Positions 55,206 through 63,574 of a stretch of DNA of 64,000 nt are shown here, piece after piece. This DNA comes from Bacteroidota bacterium (GTDB lineage Bacteria; Bacteroidota; Bacteroidia; NS11-12g; UBA9320). The stretch covers positions 1-64,000 of the forward strand of contig JABIUV010000056.1 of the NCBI GenBank assembly GCA_018700895.1. The letters are read 5' to 3'. Every line of letters starts with the position of its first letter. Position 1 is the first letter of the stretch. The notes below the pieces were generated by a model. It did not search any database, was not told the origin of the DNA, and saw only the letters and a program-made list of their open reading frames with translations. Made by a program: the position numbers and the translations under genes.

Positions 55206-56144
55206 TCAGTTATCCATCCAACGCAAAAGTTTTTTGGCGATAACTTCTGCTAACTTTCTGTTTGAATCTTTTGTAATTCCTCCTACATGCGGAGTCAGTA
55301 TAACATTCTTATTTTCAGACAGATAAATCAACTCTTCTCTTTGCTTCGGCGTAAGTGTATCCATACGCTCATTGGGCAATACATCTATTGCAGCACCTCT
55401 TATTTTACCAGATTCTAAGCCGTTTATTAATTCCGAAATTTTTACCACCAATCCTCTCGCCAAATTGAGTATAAAAAAAGACTTATTCATACGCTGTATA
55501 AATAAGTGGTCTATTATCTCATACGACGAATCATTGAGCGAAACATGAAGCGTAATAATATCTGCTTCATTTTGGAGGTATTCCAAGGAAACTTCCTTTA
55601 CCCATTCATTGCCAAAATCACTTTTGTATTTGTCATACGCAAGTACTTTGCACCCAAAGGGACGAAGCAGCTCGGCTAATCGCGACCCTACGTGACCAAA
55701 GCCTATAATACCCACCACGAGGTTCTGGAGCTCTATTCCTTCATTGCTTTTCCTGTCCCAAATAAATTGCCTTACCTCGGCAGAAGCCCTGGGCACGTTG
55801 GAAAGTAAGCTCAACAGCATACCCAATGTTTGCTCCGCTACGGCATTTTTGTTTCCTTCGGGAGCATTATGGCACACTATGCCCTTGCTCTCGGCGTACT
55901 CCACGTCTATATTATCCATCCCAGAGCCTAGTCGCCCTACGAATTTTAAGTTAGGAGCCTTGTCTATCCACTCATTGGTGAGCTGCAGCTTGGTTCGCAT
56001 AAGCAATACCGTTACATCCTCAAGTGCCTCTGCCAGTGTATCCACTGTAATGTCTGGCCGATAGTCTACTTCATAATCTTTGAGTAGTTCTTGTAATACG
56101 GGATGTACTTGGTCTATAATTAAGATGCGGTGGTGAGTGGGCAT
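55206..56144 (-). CDS. D-2-hydroxyacid dehydrogenase (SerA-like)
   Basis: A 312-aa NAD-dependent D-2-hydroxyacid dehydrogenase. The substrate domain (HRILIIDQVHPVL, LRTKLQLT) precedes the NAD domain GIIGFGHVGSRLAELLRPFG (residues ~148-167). The catalytic Arg is in NLARGLV, the Glu near LPNERMD and the His in TPHVGG. The similarity is highest to phosphoglycerate dehydrogenase, but it lacks the C-terminal regulatory (ACT/ASB) domain of E. coli SerA. Related enzymes act on D-lactate, glyoxylate or hydroxypyruvate. It sits between the two receptor genes. Confidence 0.88.
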   Translation of the reverse strand: MPTHHRILIIDQVHPVLQELLKDYEVDYRPDITVDTLAEALEDVTVLLMRTKLQLTNEWIDKAPNLKFVGRLGSGMDNIDVEYAESKGIVCHNAPEGNKNAVAEQTLGMLLSLLSNVPRASAEVRQFIWDRKSNEGIELQNLVVGIIGFGHVGSRLAELLRPFGCKVLAYDKYKSDFGNEWVKEVSLEYLQNEADIITLHVSLNDSSYEIIDHLFIQRMNKSFFILNLARGLVVKISELINGLESGKIRGAAIDVLPNERMDTLTPKQREELIYLSENKNVILTPHVGGITKDSNRKLAEVIAKKLLRWMDN

Positions 56145-56191
56145 AACTATAATGCTGCAAATATCTTTTTTTGAGTCGTATCACGTAATTC

Positions 56192-59100
56192 TTAAAATCT
56201 TGTGCGAATAGATAATGTTATGGTTCTCGGACTGCCAAAGTTTTGTGGGTTATTCTGTTTGAGGCTATAATAGTTTGCAAACGCCGCCGCATTGAGTTCG
56301 TTACGCAATTGCTGCTGTCCTTGTGCAGATGCTAAGTATCCGTCATCATTTGCTTGGGATGAGAATGGATACACACTAAATACATTCTGAATATTTAGCA
56401 CATTCAGAGCATTCAGCTGAACAATTACAGCACGTTTCTTCACGATAAACGCTTTGCTTATGCTCGCATCTATGGTATAATTCCAAGGCATACGCGAACC
56501 AAAGGGGTTGCCCTTAATCTGACTTCGGTTGGCACTCCCCAGCGTAACCGCCTCTGGCAATGCTACAGCATAAGCAGTGTAAGGGGTGCCAGAGAGTGTA
56601 TTCGCAAAAATATTAGCTCTCATCCTCCGAAAGACTCCATTAGGCTTACGTGCAAAACTGTCCATCACCACACTTAAGTTGGCATTGAGCTTGTGACGTA
56701 TATCATATTCCAACGGGTACAAACTACGCAAGTTGGGTTGTCCTGATTGTATCAATGCGGATGCCGAGTTCACATTACTTCCCGTACCGTCGGCATACTG
56801 CAAGACATAATTGGTACGAATCGATACATTTTTGAGTTGCGTGCTAAAATCTAGATTGAATGACTTTACCGTCGAAAAATCAATATTATCATATGTAATA
56901 TAGCTACGCGGATAAGCCTGATCTGCATTTACCAAGTTAATGTCATCTCTTATCTCGGCATATCCTACCCTAAAGTTAAGTAATCCTCTCTCTCCCACAC
57001 GCTGCTTGAAACCTACTTGATAATCCGTACGTTTAGCAGGTTTTAACCCTGGATTGGGCAGTAAGGTGTTGCTTCCAATGGCCAGGTAGTAGTACGTATT
57101 AATAGGAGCAAAGGACTGTCCAAAATTGGGTCGTTGGGCAAATTTGTCGTAATAGGCATAAAACATTGCCGAACCATTGAGTGGAAATGATAATGACAGC
57201 CTTGGCAAAAGCAGTATTTGCGGGTCATAGTCCTCAAATGAGTTTTGGCTCAACTGCTGCGTACGCGGGTTTGCAAGCAACGGCTGGATCACTCCACTTG
57301 TAGCTGCTATTCGCAGCGACTCTCCACTTTGCAATTCCTTGCCCTCGGCATTGTACCACGCTCTACCCTCTCGGTAGCCCACTATCTTGCTTGGGTTGAG
57401 CATATCATCCACGTATACTACTGCATCCTTAGATATCACTTCAGGGTGTGTCACACTTTGTCCACCTAACACGGCAACCTCTCCTACCGTTTGAGTAGGG
57501 TACAATACAAATTGATCTTTGAGCACTTGCTGATTAGCATCAAATCGTTCCGCTCTCAGGCCTGCTCTTATTTTGATTTTCTTAATCACAAATTTGTCTT
57601 GCAACCAGACGGCACTGTAGTTGGGATTATAAGCACCTATCTCCCTTTTATCGCTATTGTTTAAAAAATCACCAATACTCTTATTCCCTCTTGATAATTC
57701 ACCTGTATAATCATATCCTGCGTATCCCACGTAACTATTCCCATTATTCCAAAGTTCATCGGCACTAAACATCGACAGACTAAGCAAACTTGGGTCTACA
57801 GCATTCACATCTATAAATTGTGCCCCACCGGTGGTGTGGCCATTCTGAGCATCTACCAGGCTCCTAAGATTTTGATCAAAGGTGGTTTGGCTGGCTGGGT
57901 TTACAGCATAGTTGTATCGCACGGTGTCTGTAAACATTCCCTCGCTGTCATAACTAAGTGTGGCTGATGTAGGGTCTAACTCGCCAAATTGCCTATTGAG
58001 CAATTGCGGCATGAGTTGCCATAAGCTATTGGCATTGAGCGAATAGTATGAGCGTCTCTGCTGCTCAAATAGAACGCCAAACTGAAAATCATGCTGCTCC
58101 TTCAAACTTCTTGTAGGATTTACCGAAAAGTTGAGCAAGGTGCTAATGGTTGTCTTTTGCCAATCTGATTTACTATAATTACTCAATACTGTACCAGGAG
58201 CGTACCACATACCATTTATGGAGGATGGATTTCTCCCGTTTAGTATGCCTTGTACTTGAGATAGCTCTCCAAGATTAGCTATGTCATTATTCTCCAATAC
58301 GTGATCTGTAAATGCTGCTCGTTGACCATTTGCGGCGTTGGCTGAAAACAGAACCGCTGTATCTTGATAACCAGCTAGACTGTAATAGCCTTGTATTACT
58401 TGCTCTTTACCGTGCTGATCTACAATGGTTTTGGCCTCATCTACAAAATCATAAACCTCCTGTCCGTGGGTAGTAAATTGCCCTACGTGTCCATAACCAA
58501 AAACATCATCTCCGTGTATAGGGTCTACTGTTTTGGTATTGAGTCGTTGGTAATCTGCGGTTACCGTATAGCTTATTTTACTCACCAAGCTACTGTCATA
58601 CACGTACTTGCCGTCGGAGCTATACGGACTTTTCAGTACGTGCTCTACTTGTGCATTGAGCTTAGTGGTGAGCGAGGTGTTGAGTGGGTTATGGGCAGCA
58701 TTAAGTAGACTATTGCTAAATGACCATTGGTTTCTTCTGCGATATTGTACCGTAGGCTCAATTCTAAATATAACATCGTCAGATGGTTTCCACTCTAATT
58801 TCAAACTCGTAAATGCTTCATTAGACGCTGCATTGGCTCGAGCGGAAATTTGCTCAAAATCCTCTACCAAAAACTGATTGGGCACACTAACCTCACCTAT
58901 ATCGCCTATAGAAACAAGTGGTTGCTCTAATATCTCGGCATACGTTTCAGGTTTAAGTTGGGACAAATCTACCGCCGCTGGCGAACGATCCTTTTGATAA
59001 TCGAGAAAGAAGCTATGTGAAATAGCTAAAGATGTTTTGCCATTTCTCTTTTGCAGTGGCTTGTACCAAAATGTCTCTACTGCGTTTTGATGGTAAGCAT

Positions 59101-59791
59101 TAAAAGGGCTACTACTGCGTATCATTATACGATTTTGAGCAGTGGTGTCTAAAATGGTTTTGGGTGTAAACTCAATTGCTGCCCCCAAAAAGTCCCCGTA
59201 CATAGCCGGTACACCAACGGTAAGCACTTTCACTTGGGCAAGGCCAAAAGTAATAGGTACTGTGGGACCAATCTGGTTAAGCCCATTTTTCAAAATAGCC
59301 AATTGCTCTGGTCTAGCTATTCCTGCTTGTATCTTTTCTCCGCGTTTTATCAATGCGGGGTCGTTAGTAGCTGCTATGAGCCCATTATTATACGGACCAG
59401 ACTCTATTTCTTCTACTACGGGCCTATCTTCATCTATTTTTACGTAGGTGATTTTTATTACATCCTTTACTTCTGTGTTCGTGCTGAGTATAACGGTCTT
59501 ATAAAGCGATTGGTCGGGTTGCAAGCTGATAGTCAGCTTAGCATCGGCAAACCCCAGGTAGGTGACGATTAATTCATACTTTCCGGAGGGTAATCCTGAG
59601 AATATAAAGCCCCCATCTGGAGCTACCACCCGAGCATTTACTCTTACGTTGTCTTTTTTTAGTTCTACGATTGCACCACTTAGGGGTGACTGACTCTGAT
59701 CTACCACTTCGCCACGTATGTCGGAACTCTGAGCAAGAGCATTGACCAGTAGTGCGAGTAATAAGGTAGTAATAATGTACTTTTTTAGCAT
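56192..59791 (-). CDS. TonB-dependent receptor, paralogue
   Basis: A 1199-aa outer-membrane receptor with a signal peptide (to ~residue 20, NALAQS), a carboxypeptidase-like domain (23-108, DIRGEVVDQSQSPLSGAIVE), a plug (VPAMYGDFLGAAIEF) and a barrel ending in IRTRF. It is clearly paralogous to the receptor at 51339: both share the DPIHG and NPLHG-type loop, a VYVDDM..PS.IVGYR.G..WY stretch and barrel blocks. No secreted partner gene adjoins this copy. Substrate unknown. Confidence 0.9.
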   Translation of the reverse strand: MLKKYIITTLLLALLVNALAQSSDIRGEVVDQSQSPLSGAIVELKKDNVRVNARVVAPDGGFIFSGLPSGKYELIVTYLGFADAKLTISLQPDQSLYKTVILSTNTEVKDVIKITYVKIDEDRPVVEEIESGPYNNGLIAATNDPALIKRGEKIQAGIARPEQLAILKNGLNQIGPTVPITFGLAQVKVLTVGVPAMYGDFLGAAIEFTPKTILDTTAQNRIMIRSSSPFNAYHQNAVETFWYKPLQKRNGKTSLAISHSFFLDYQKDRSPAAVDLSQLKPETYAEILEQPLVSIGDIGEVSVPNQFLVEDFEQISARANAASNEAFTSLKLEWKPSDDVIFRIEPTVQYRRRNQWSFSNSLLNAAHNPLNTSLTTKLNAQVEHVLKSPYSSDGKYVYDSSLVSKISYTVTADYQRLNTKTVDPIHGDDVFGYGHVGQFTTHGQEVYDFVDEAKTIVDQHGKEQVIQGYYSLAGYQDTAVLFSANAANGQRAAFTDHVLENNDIANLGELSQVQGILNGRNPSSINGMWYAPGTVLSNYSKSDWQKTTISTLLNFSVNPTRSLKEQHDFQFGVLFEQQRRSYYSLNANSLWQLMPQLLNRQFGELDPTSATLSYDSEGMFTDTVRYNYAVNPASQTTFDQNLRSLVDAQNGHTTGGAQFIDVNAVDPSLLSLSMFSADELWNNGNSYVGYAGYDYTGELSRGNKSIGDFLNNSDKREIGAYNPNYSAVWLQDKFVIKKIKIRAGLRAERFDANQQVLKDQFVLYPTQTVGEVAVLGGQSVTHPEVISKDAVVYVDDMLNPSKIVGYREGRAWYNAEGKELQSGESLRIAATSGVIQPLLANPRTQQLSQNSFEDYDPQILLLPRLSLSFPLNGSAMFYAYYDKFAQRPNFGQSFAPINTYYYLAIGSNTLLPNPGLKPAKRTDYQVGFKQRVGERGLLNFRVGYAEIRDDINLVNADQAYPRSYITYDNIDFSTVKSFNLDFSTQLKNVSIRTNYVLQYADGTGSNVNSASALIQSGQPNLRSLYPLEYDIRHKLNANLSVVMDSFARKPNGVFRRMRANIFANTLSGTPYTAYAVALPEAVTLGSANRSQIKGNPFGSRMPWNYTIDASISKAFIVKKRAVIVQLNALNVLNIQNVFSVYPFSSQANDDGYLASAQGQQQLRNELNAAAFANYYSLKQNNPQNFGSPRTITLSIRTRF

Positions 59792-59934
59792 AATTCTGAA
59801 TTTGATTTACGCTAAGTTCGAGTAACATAATGGATATCAACACGGCCTATTGACCAACGAGACTTTTGACAAAAGGAGAGTATTGTAATAATTGATAAGC
59901 GAGACGTGCTCCGCTTCTTGCTTGAGAGTTTCCG

Positions 59935-60747
59935 TTAGTGAATTAACGGTAAGGGCGTTCGCTGAAAAGCCACTTCTTTTTCTAAAAAGAACGCAGCACT
60001 ACGCACAAAGTCGTCTGTGACGTCGCTAAGATGGTATATATCCTGAGTAACACTACCTATTGACGTATTACGCAGTCCCAAAGCCATAAGTCTTTTCTCT
60101 GCATACTCGGCCACTATCTTGGGTGTATGAAGTACTTTCAACGAGTGCTGAAAATATGCTTCTATCTGCTTATACAGCATAGGATAGTGTGTACACGCAG
60201 GGATAATCAGTTTACACTTCTCAAAACCATCAAAATAGCGATCAAAAACGGGATACAGAATATTCTCGTCTACAAAGCCTTCTTCTATAAGTGGTACAAG
60301 CAATGGTGTTGCTCTGGCTACGATATCCAAAGAGTGGTTGCGAGCAGTTAGAGCATCATTAAACATTCCTGAACCTATCGTCTTACGAGTGCCTATTACG
60401 CCTATATGGGCATACTTGGTTTGAGTTGCAATGAGATCTACAATAGGGCTGATGACCTCTATAATATTTTCTTTGGGAAATGGGAGTTCGGGTATTTTAC
60501 TTATGACAGTAGCGGCACTGTTACAGGCTACTACCACCAGTTTGCATTGCTTCTCTTTGAGAAACATCATTATGGCCAAGACATAACTCTTCAGAGCCTC
60601 CTCGCTTTTATCGCCATAAGGCAAATGAGCAGTATCTCCATAATAGATGAACTGCTCATTTGGAAGTTTTTGCTGCAGGGCTTTTAGTACGGTAAGACCA
60701 CCGAGCCCTGAGTCAAATACGCCTATAGGTTGAGACGTGTTGATAAT
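59935..60747 (-). CDS. murI: glutamate racemase, non-canonical start
   Basis: Converts L- to D-glutamate for peptidoglycan. The N-terminal catalytic motif IGVFDSGLGG lies upstream of any ATG, and the two catalytic Cys motifs are VACNSAAT and PACTHYP. The frame is open only from just after a TAG near 60760, and in that stretch there is no ATG, GTG or TTG: near-cognate codons are ATT (60747-60745), ATC (60744-60742) and ACG. The ATT start gives 270 aa, the normal MurI size, whereas ATG 60624 would delete the catalytic Asp. Either an ATT/ATC start is used or an indel destroyed the start. It is 10 nt downstream of the second Skp gene. Confidence 0.85.
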   Translation of the reverse strand: MINTSQPIGVFDSGLGGLTVLKALQQKLPNEQFIYYGDTAHLPYGDKSEEALKSYVLAIMMFLKEKQCKLVVVACNSAATVISKIPELPFPKENIIEVISPIVDLIATQTKYAHIGVIGTRKTIGSGMFNDALTARNHSLDIVARATPLLVPLIEEGFVDENILYPVFDRYFDGFEKCKLIIPACTHYPMLYKQIEAYFQHSLKVLHTPKIVAEYAEKRLMALGLRNTSIGSVTQDIYHLSDVTDDFVRSAAFFLEKEVAFQRTPLPLIH

Positions 60748-60757
60748 CTTTTGGGTT

Positions 60758-61264
60758 TTAAAGGCCTAATTTAGCCTTTACAAGAGGCATGAGGTCAAAC
60801 TTAGCATCACTAAATATAATGCCGCTACCTTCGGTAGTGTCAATTACATAAGCATATCCGTTTGCTTTAGCCACGTCAGCTATAGTTGTTTTTACTCGCT
60901 CCAATAGTGGTGCCAATAATTCTTGTTGTTTTTTCTGAAGCACATCATTAGCAGTTTGTTGCAATTCTTGATATTGCTGCTGAAGATTCTGAACCTCTTG
61001 TTGCTTGATTTCTTTTACCGCAATACTTACGTTAGGATCATCTTTTATTGTCATAAAAGCCGTGTACTTAGCCTCTAGCTCGATTCCCTTCTCTTCTACA
61101 ATTCCTTTCCACGATTCTTGCTCTTTGGCTAACCTAGCAGAAATACTATCTGCCTCAGGCATTGATTCTATCAACTCACTGCTATTAATATGAGCTACTT
61201 TGGTTTGTGCTTGTGATACAATGGCTGCGCACAATATTGTTAAAATTATGAGTACTTTTTTCAT
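60758..61264 (-). CDS. OmpH/Skp-family periplasmic chaperone 2
   Basis: A 168-aa periplasmic chaperone for outer-membrane proteins. The signal peptide ends at SQAQ (residue ~19). The mature part is highly helical with Gln/Glu-rich stretches (LQQQYQELQQTAND), forming the tentacle of the Skp trimer. The C-terminus is GYAYVIDTTEGSGIIFSD. It is a paralogue of the gene at 61322. The murI frame begins 10 nt downstream of its stop. Confidence 0.92.
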   Translation of the reverse strand: MKKVLIILTILCAAIVSQAQTKVAHINSSELIESMPEADSISARLAKEQESWKGIVEEKGIELEAKYTAFMTIKDDPNVSIAVKEIKQQEVQNLQQQYQELQQTANDVLQKKQQELLAPLLERVKTTIADVAKANGYAYVIDTTEGSGIIFSDAKFDLMPLVKAKLGL

Positions 61265-61321
61265 TTTGGTTTAGTTTAATATATGTTGTTGTATTTTTAT
61301 TTTTAATAATTCTACTCGGTT

Positions 61322-61909
61322 TTATCTAGGTGGTAAGTCTTCATCGTCATACGAATCATTCGGCAAATTGTTACCATCGCCTTTGGTCACCACTACCCCT
61401 AGCTCCTCTAGCACTTCTCCACTTCTGTCATATTTTGGGTTAGACACTAGCATTAGCATATCGCCACTCTTGTCAAATATGAAGTCTAGGCCATTTACCT
61501 TAGCTACTTTATTGATAGCCTTATACACCTTGTCTTGTATCGGCTTTATGAGTTCTGCTCTTTTCTTGAACAAATCACCTTCGTATCCAAACTTTTGATT
61601 TTGGAACTCCTTGGCTAAACGCTCTTTTTCTATAATCTCATTTTCGCGTTTCACCTGCATATCCTTCGTAAGCAGAACTTTCTCTGCTTGATATTGCTTA
61701 TAAAGCTTATCTATCTCCTCAAACTTGGTATCTACTTCTTGTTGCCACTCTTTGCTCAACACGTCCAATTGTTTTTGTGCTGACTTATAGGAAGGCATCT
61801 GTGAAAGAATGTACTCGGAGTCTACATAGGCAAACTTCTGTGCAGAAACTATGTTCGAGGTGAACATTAGTATGGCAAACGCCATTGTTATTTTAACTAT
61901 TGATTTCAT
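61322..61909 (-). CDS. OmpH/Skp-family periplasmic chaperone 1
   Basis: A 195-aa chaperone: signal peptide to about residue 23 (NIVSAQ), then KFAYVDSEYILSQMPSYKSA typical of Skp, a long coiled-coil hairpin (residues 50-125) and GLDFIFDKSGDML. An acidic, disordered tail ends the protein (DSYDDEDLPPR). In Flavobacteria the usual order is bamA-skp-skp-murI; here bamA is replaced upstream by a lipoprotein gene in the same direction. Confidence 0.92.
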   Translation of the reverse strand: MKSIVKITMAFAILMFTSNIVSAQKFAYVDSEYILSQMPSYKSAQKQLDVLSKEWQQEVDTKFEEIDKLYKQYQAEKVLLTKDMQVKRENEIIEKERLAKEFQNQKFGYEGDLFKKRAELIKPIQDKVYKAINKVAKVNGLDFIFDKSGDMLMLVSNPKYDRSGEVLEELGVVVTKGDGNNLPNDSYDDEDLPPR

Positions 61910-62051
61910 ACTGATCTATTTTGTTCATTAATAGTCTTACACAAACCGTGCTTCATTCTGTAAAAAGTGCTACAAACATATAAAAAATCGGAGCTAAGGC
62001 TATTTTTAATGCTTTTTATGTTAGGTCGGCAACCGTACTAAATTAAATACA

Positions 62052-62591
62052 CTAGTGTGTTAACTGCAATACTTCTGTCGTTATTGTATTGCTAAGATTA
62101 AGATTACGGTCTATTAGTCGTATCTCAAAGTACACCTCAGCTGGCTTTTCGAATGCTGGATTTGCAGACAGGTTTACTACTATTTCTCCATTTATAGCTT
62201 TGTATTTTCCAGTTGGTGTAATAATAGGTATGCGTTCGTGTTCATTACCGTAGGGTTGGCCATTGTTAGATTTTAGCAACTCGGTGTAGCCTCCATTTTC
62301 ATCGGGAACCATATATGTAATGGGTAAATTGTGGGCATACGGACTACCTATGTTATAAGGAGCAAGGGTATCTGCATCGGTCAAGCCAATATCACCATCT
62401 CCATCTTGATACGAGATAGTGACTTGTATGATACTATCTTTTTGAGCAGCATTTTTTATTTGGGTAACACTAATCAAACTTATTTCGGGCACGACACTAT
62501 AATCTAGTGTTTCTGGCTTACACGAGCATAAAGCCAATATTAGACTTACGGTGATTACCTTTGCACTTTGTATGATTAGCCTGCCTAGCAT
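62052..62591 (-). CDS. lipoprotein, overlapping the divergent acyltransferase
   Basis: A 179-aa lipoprotein: the signal peptide LGRLIIQSAKVITVSLILALCSC gives Cys24 as the likely lipidation site. The mature part begins with a calcium-like DGDGDIGLTDADT motif (about residues 60-72) and ends in beta strands. The family was not recognised. The start is ATG 62591, overlapping 20 bp of the divergent acyltransferase CDS; the upstream ATG is less likely because it adds 10 residues without a signal. The TACCTTTG promoter of the neighbour lies inside this CDS. Confidence 0.75.
   Translation of the reverse strand: MLGRLIIQSAKVITVSLILALCSCKPETLDYSVVPEISLISVTQIKNAAQKDSIIQVTISYQDGDGDIGLTDADTLAPYNIGSPYAHNLPITYMVPDENGGYTELLKSNNGQPYGNEHERIPIITPTGKYKAINGEIVVNLSANPAFEKPAEVYFEIRLIDRNLNLSNTITTEVLQLTH
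62556..62563 (+). promoter_or_regulatory. -7 box of LuxE-like gene
   Basis: TACCTTTG, exact TAnnTTTG, 8 nt before ATG 62572; it lies within the coding sequence of the divergent lipoprotein. Confidence 0.6.
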
Positions 62592-63546
62592 AGAGTCTGT
62601 ATGGAATATTACTGAGAGCAACTTTAACGTATTGTGCCTTCAGATATTTCAATACCAAGCCAAAAATAATACGGTATTTGCTGAATACCTACAACTAATT
62701 GACAAAGACCCCAATTCTATTCATCATTACACCCAAATACCCTTCTTACCTATTTCGTTTTTCAAAACACACAAAGTGGTAAGTTCAGATTTTAGCCCGC
62801 ATAAGATTTTTGAGAGTAGCAGCACAACGGGGAGAGGGACATCTCAACATTGGGTGAAACAATTGGATGATTATCATACCAACTGCAGAAAGATCATATC
62901 ACAACGCTTGGGGAGCTTGAAAGAATACAATATTAGTGCACTCCTACCCAACTACCTAGAACGCGAAAATTCATCGCTGGTGAGTATGGTATCGCACCTT
63001 ATGAAACACAACGAACAAGCAGAACAATTTTATTTATATAATCATTCAGACTTATATGATAGGCTCAGTTCATCTTCTAAAAAACAACTTTTATTTGGAG
63101 TAAGTTTTGCCTTGCTTGATTTTGCAGAGCAGTATCACTTGGCCAGCGACAACCTTACGATAATAGAGACTGGTGGGATGAAGGGTCGTAAAAAAGAGCT
63201 AACCAAGGCAGAGGTATACCAGCAGTTAAAGTCAGCATTCCCTGAGGCCACCATTCGCTCGGAGTATGGGATGACCGAATTGCTAAGTCAGGCGTACAGT
63301 GATGAGAACGCCATTTACTCATGTCCACCCTGGATGAAGGTGCTCCCAAGAGCCGACAATGACCCATTGAGTAATAAGAGCAACGGTAAAACAGCAGCAC
63401 TTAACATCATAGATCTTGCTAATTTGCACTCGTGCAGCTTTATAGCAACGGATGACTTGGGTTCGGTATATGCCGACGGCACTTTTGAAGTAACAGGTAG
63501 ATTAGACCACAGCGACATACGAGGATGCAGCCTTATGGTCGTTTAA
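62572..63546 (+). CDS. LuxE/PaaK-family acyl-protein ligase-like protein
   Basis: A 324-aa ANL-superfamily adenylating enzyme related to long-chain-fatty-acid-luciferin component E (LuxE) and phenylacetate-CoA ligase. The nucleotide-binding loop is ESSSTTGRGTSQ (P-loop-like, near residues 82-93), followed by ETGGMKGRKKE, SEYGMTELLSQAYS and the TDDLG..GRLDHSDIRG C-terminal motif. The luciferase genes of the lux operon are absent. The likely role is activation of a fatty or aromatic acid for transfer. The start is ATG 62572 with a -7 box 8 nt upstream, so the mRNA is near leaderless. It is the first gene of a probable operon with the lipoprotein at 63575. Confidence 0.87.
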   Translation: MISLPSIESVWNITESNFNVLCLQIFQYQAKNNTVFAEYLQLIDKDPNSIHHYTQIPFLPISFFKTHKVVSSDFSPHKIFESSSTTGRGTSQHWVKQLDDYHTNCRKIISQRLGSLKEYNISALLPNYLERENSSLVSMVSHLMKHNEQAEQFYLYNHSDLYDRLSSSSKKQLLFGVSFALLDFAEQYHLASDNLTIIETGGMKGRKKELTKAEVYQQLKSAFPEATIRSEYGMTELLSQAYSDENAIYSCPPWMKVLPRADNDPLSNKSNGKTAALNIIDLANLHSCSFIATDDLGSVYADGTFEVTGRLDHSDIRGCSLMVV

Positions 63547-63560
63547 CCATTGCTTCAAGC

Positions 63561-63568
63561 TATATTTG
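63561..63568 (+). promoter_or_regulatory. -7 box of the last lipoprotein
   Basis: TATATTTG ends 6 nt before ATG 63575, predicting a leaderless transcript. Confidence 0.55.
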
Positions 63569-63574
63569 CTAGCA

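Noticed and set aside
59870-59934. Terminator after murI
   Set aside because: A bulged stem can be drawn near 59897-59916, but no T run follows, so it was not called.
59935-60624. murI starting at ATG 60624
   Set aside because: This start removes the catalytic VFDSGLGG N-terminus that is encoded in frame just upstream; the enzyme must begin earlier.
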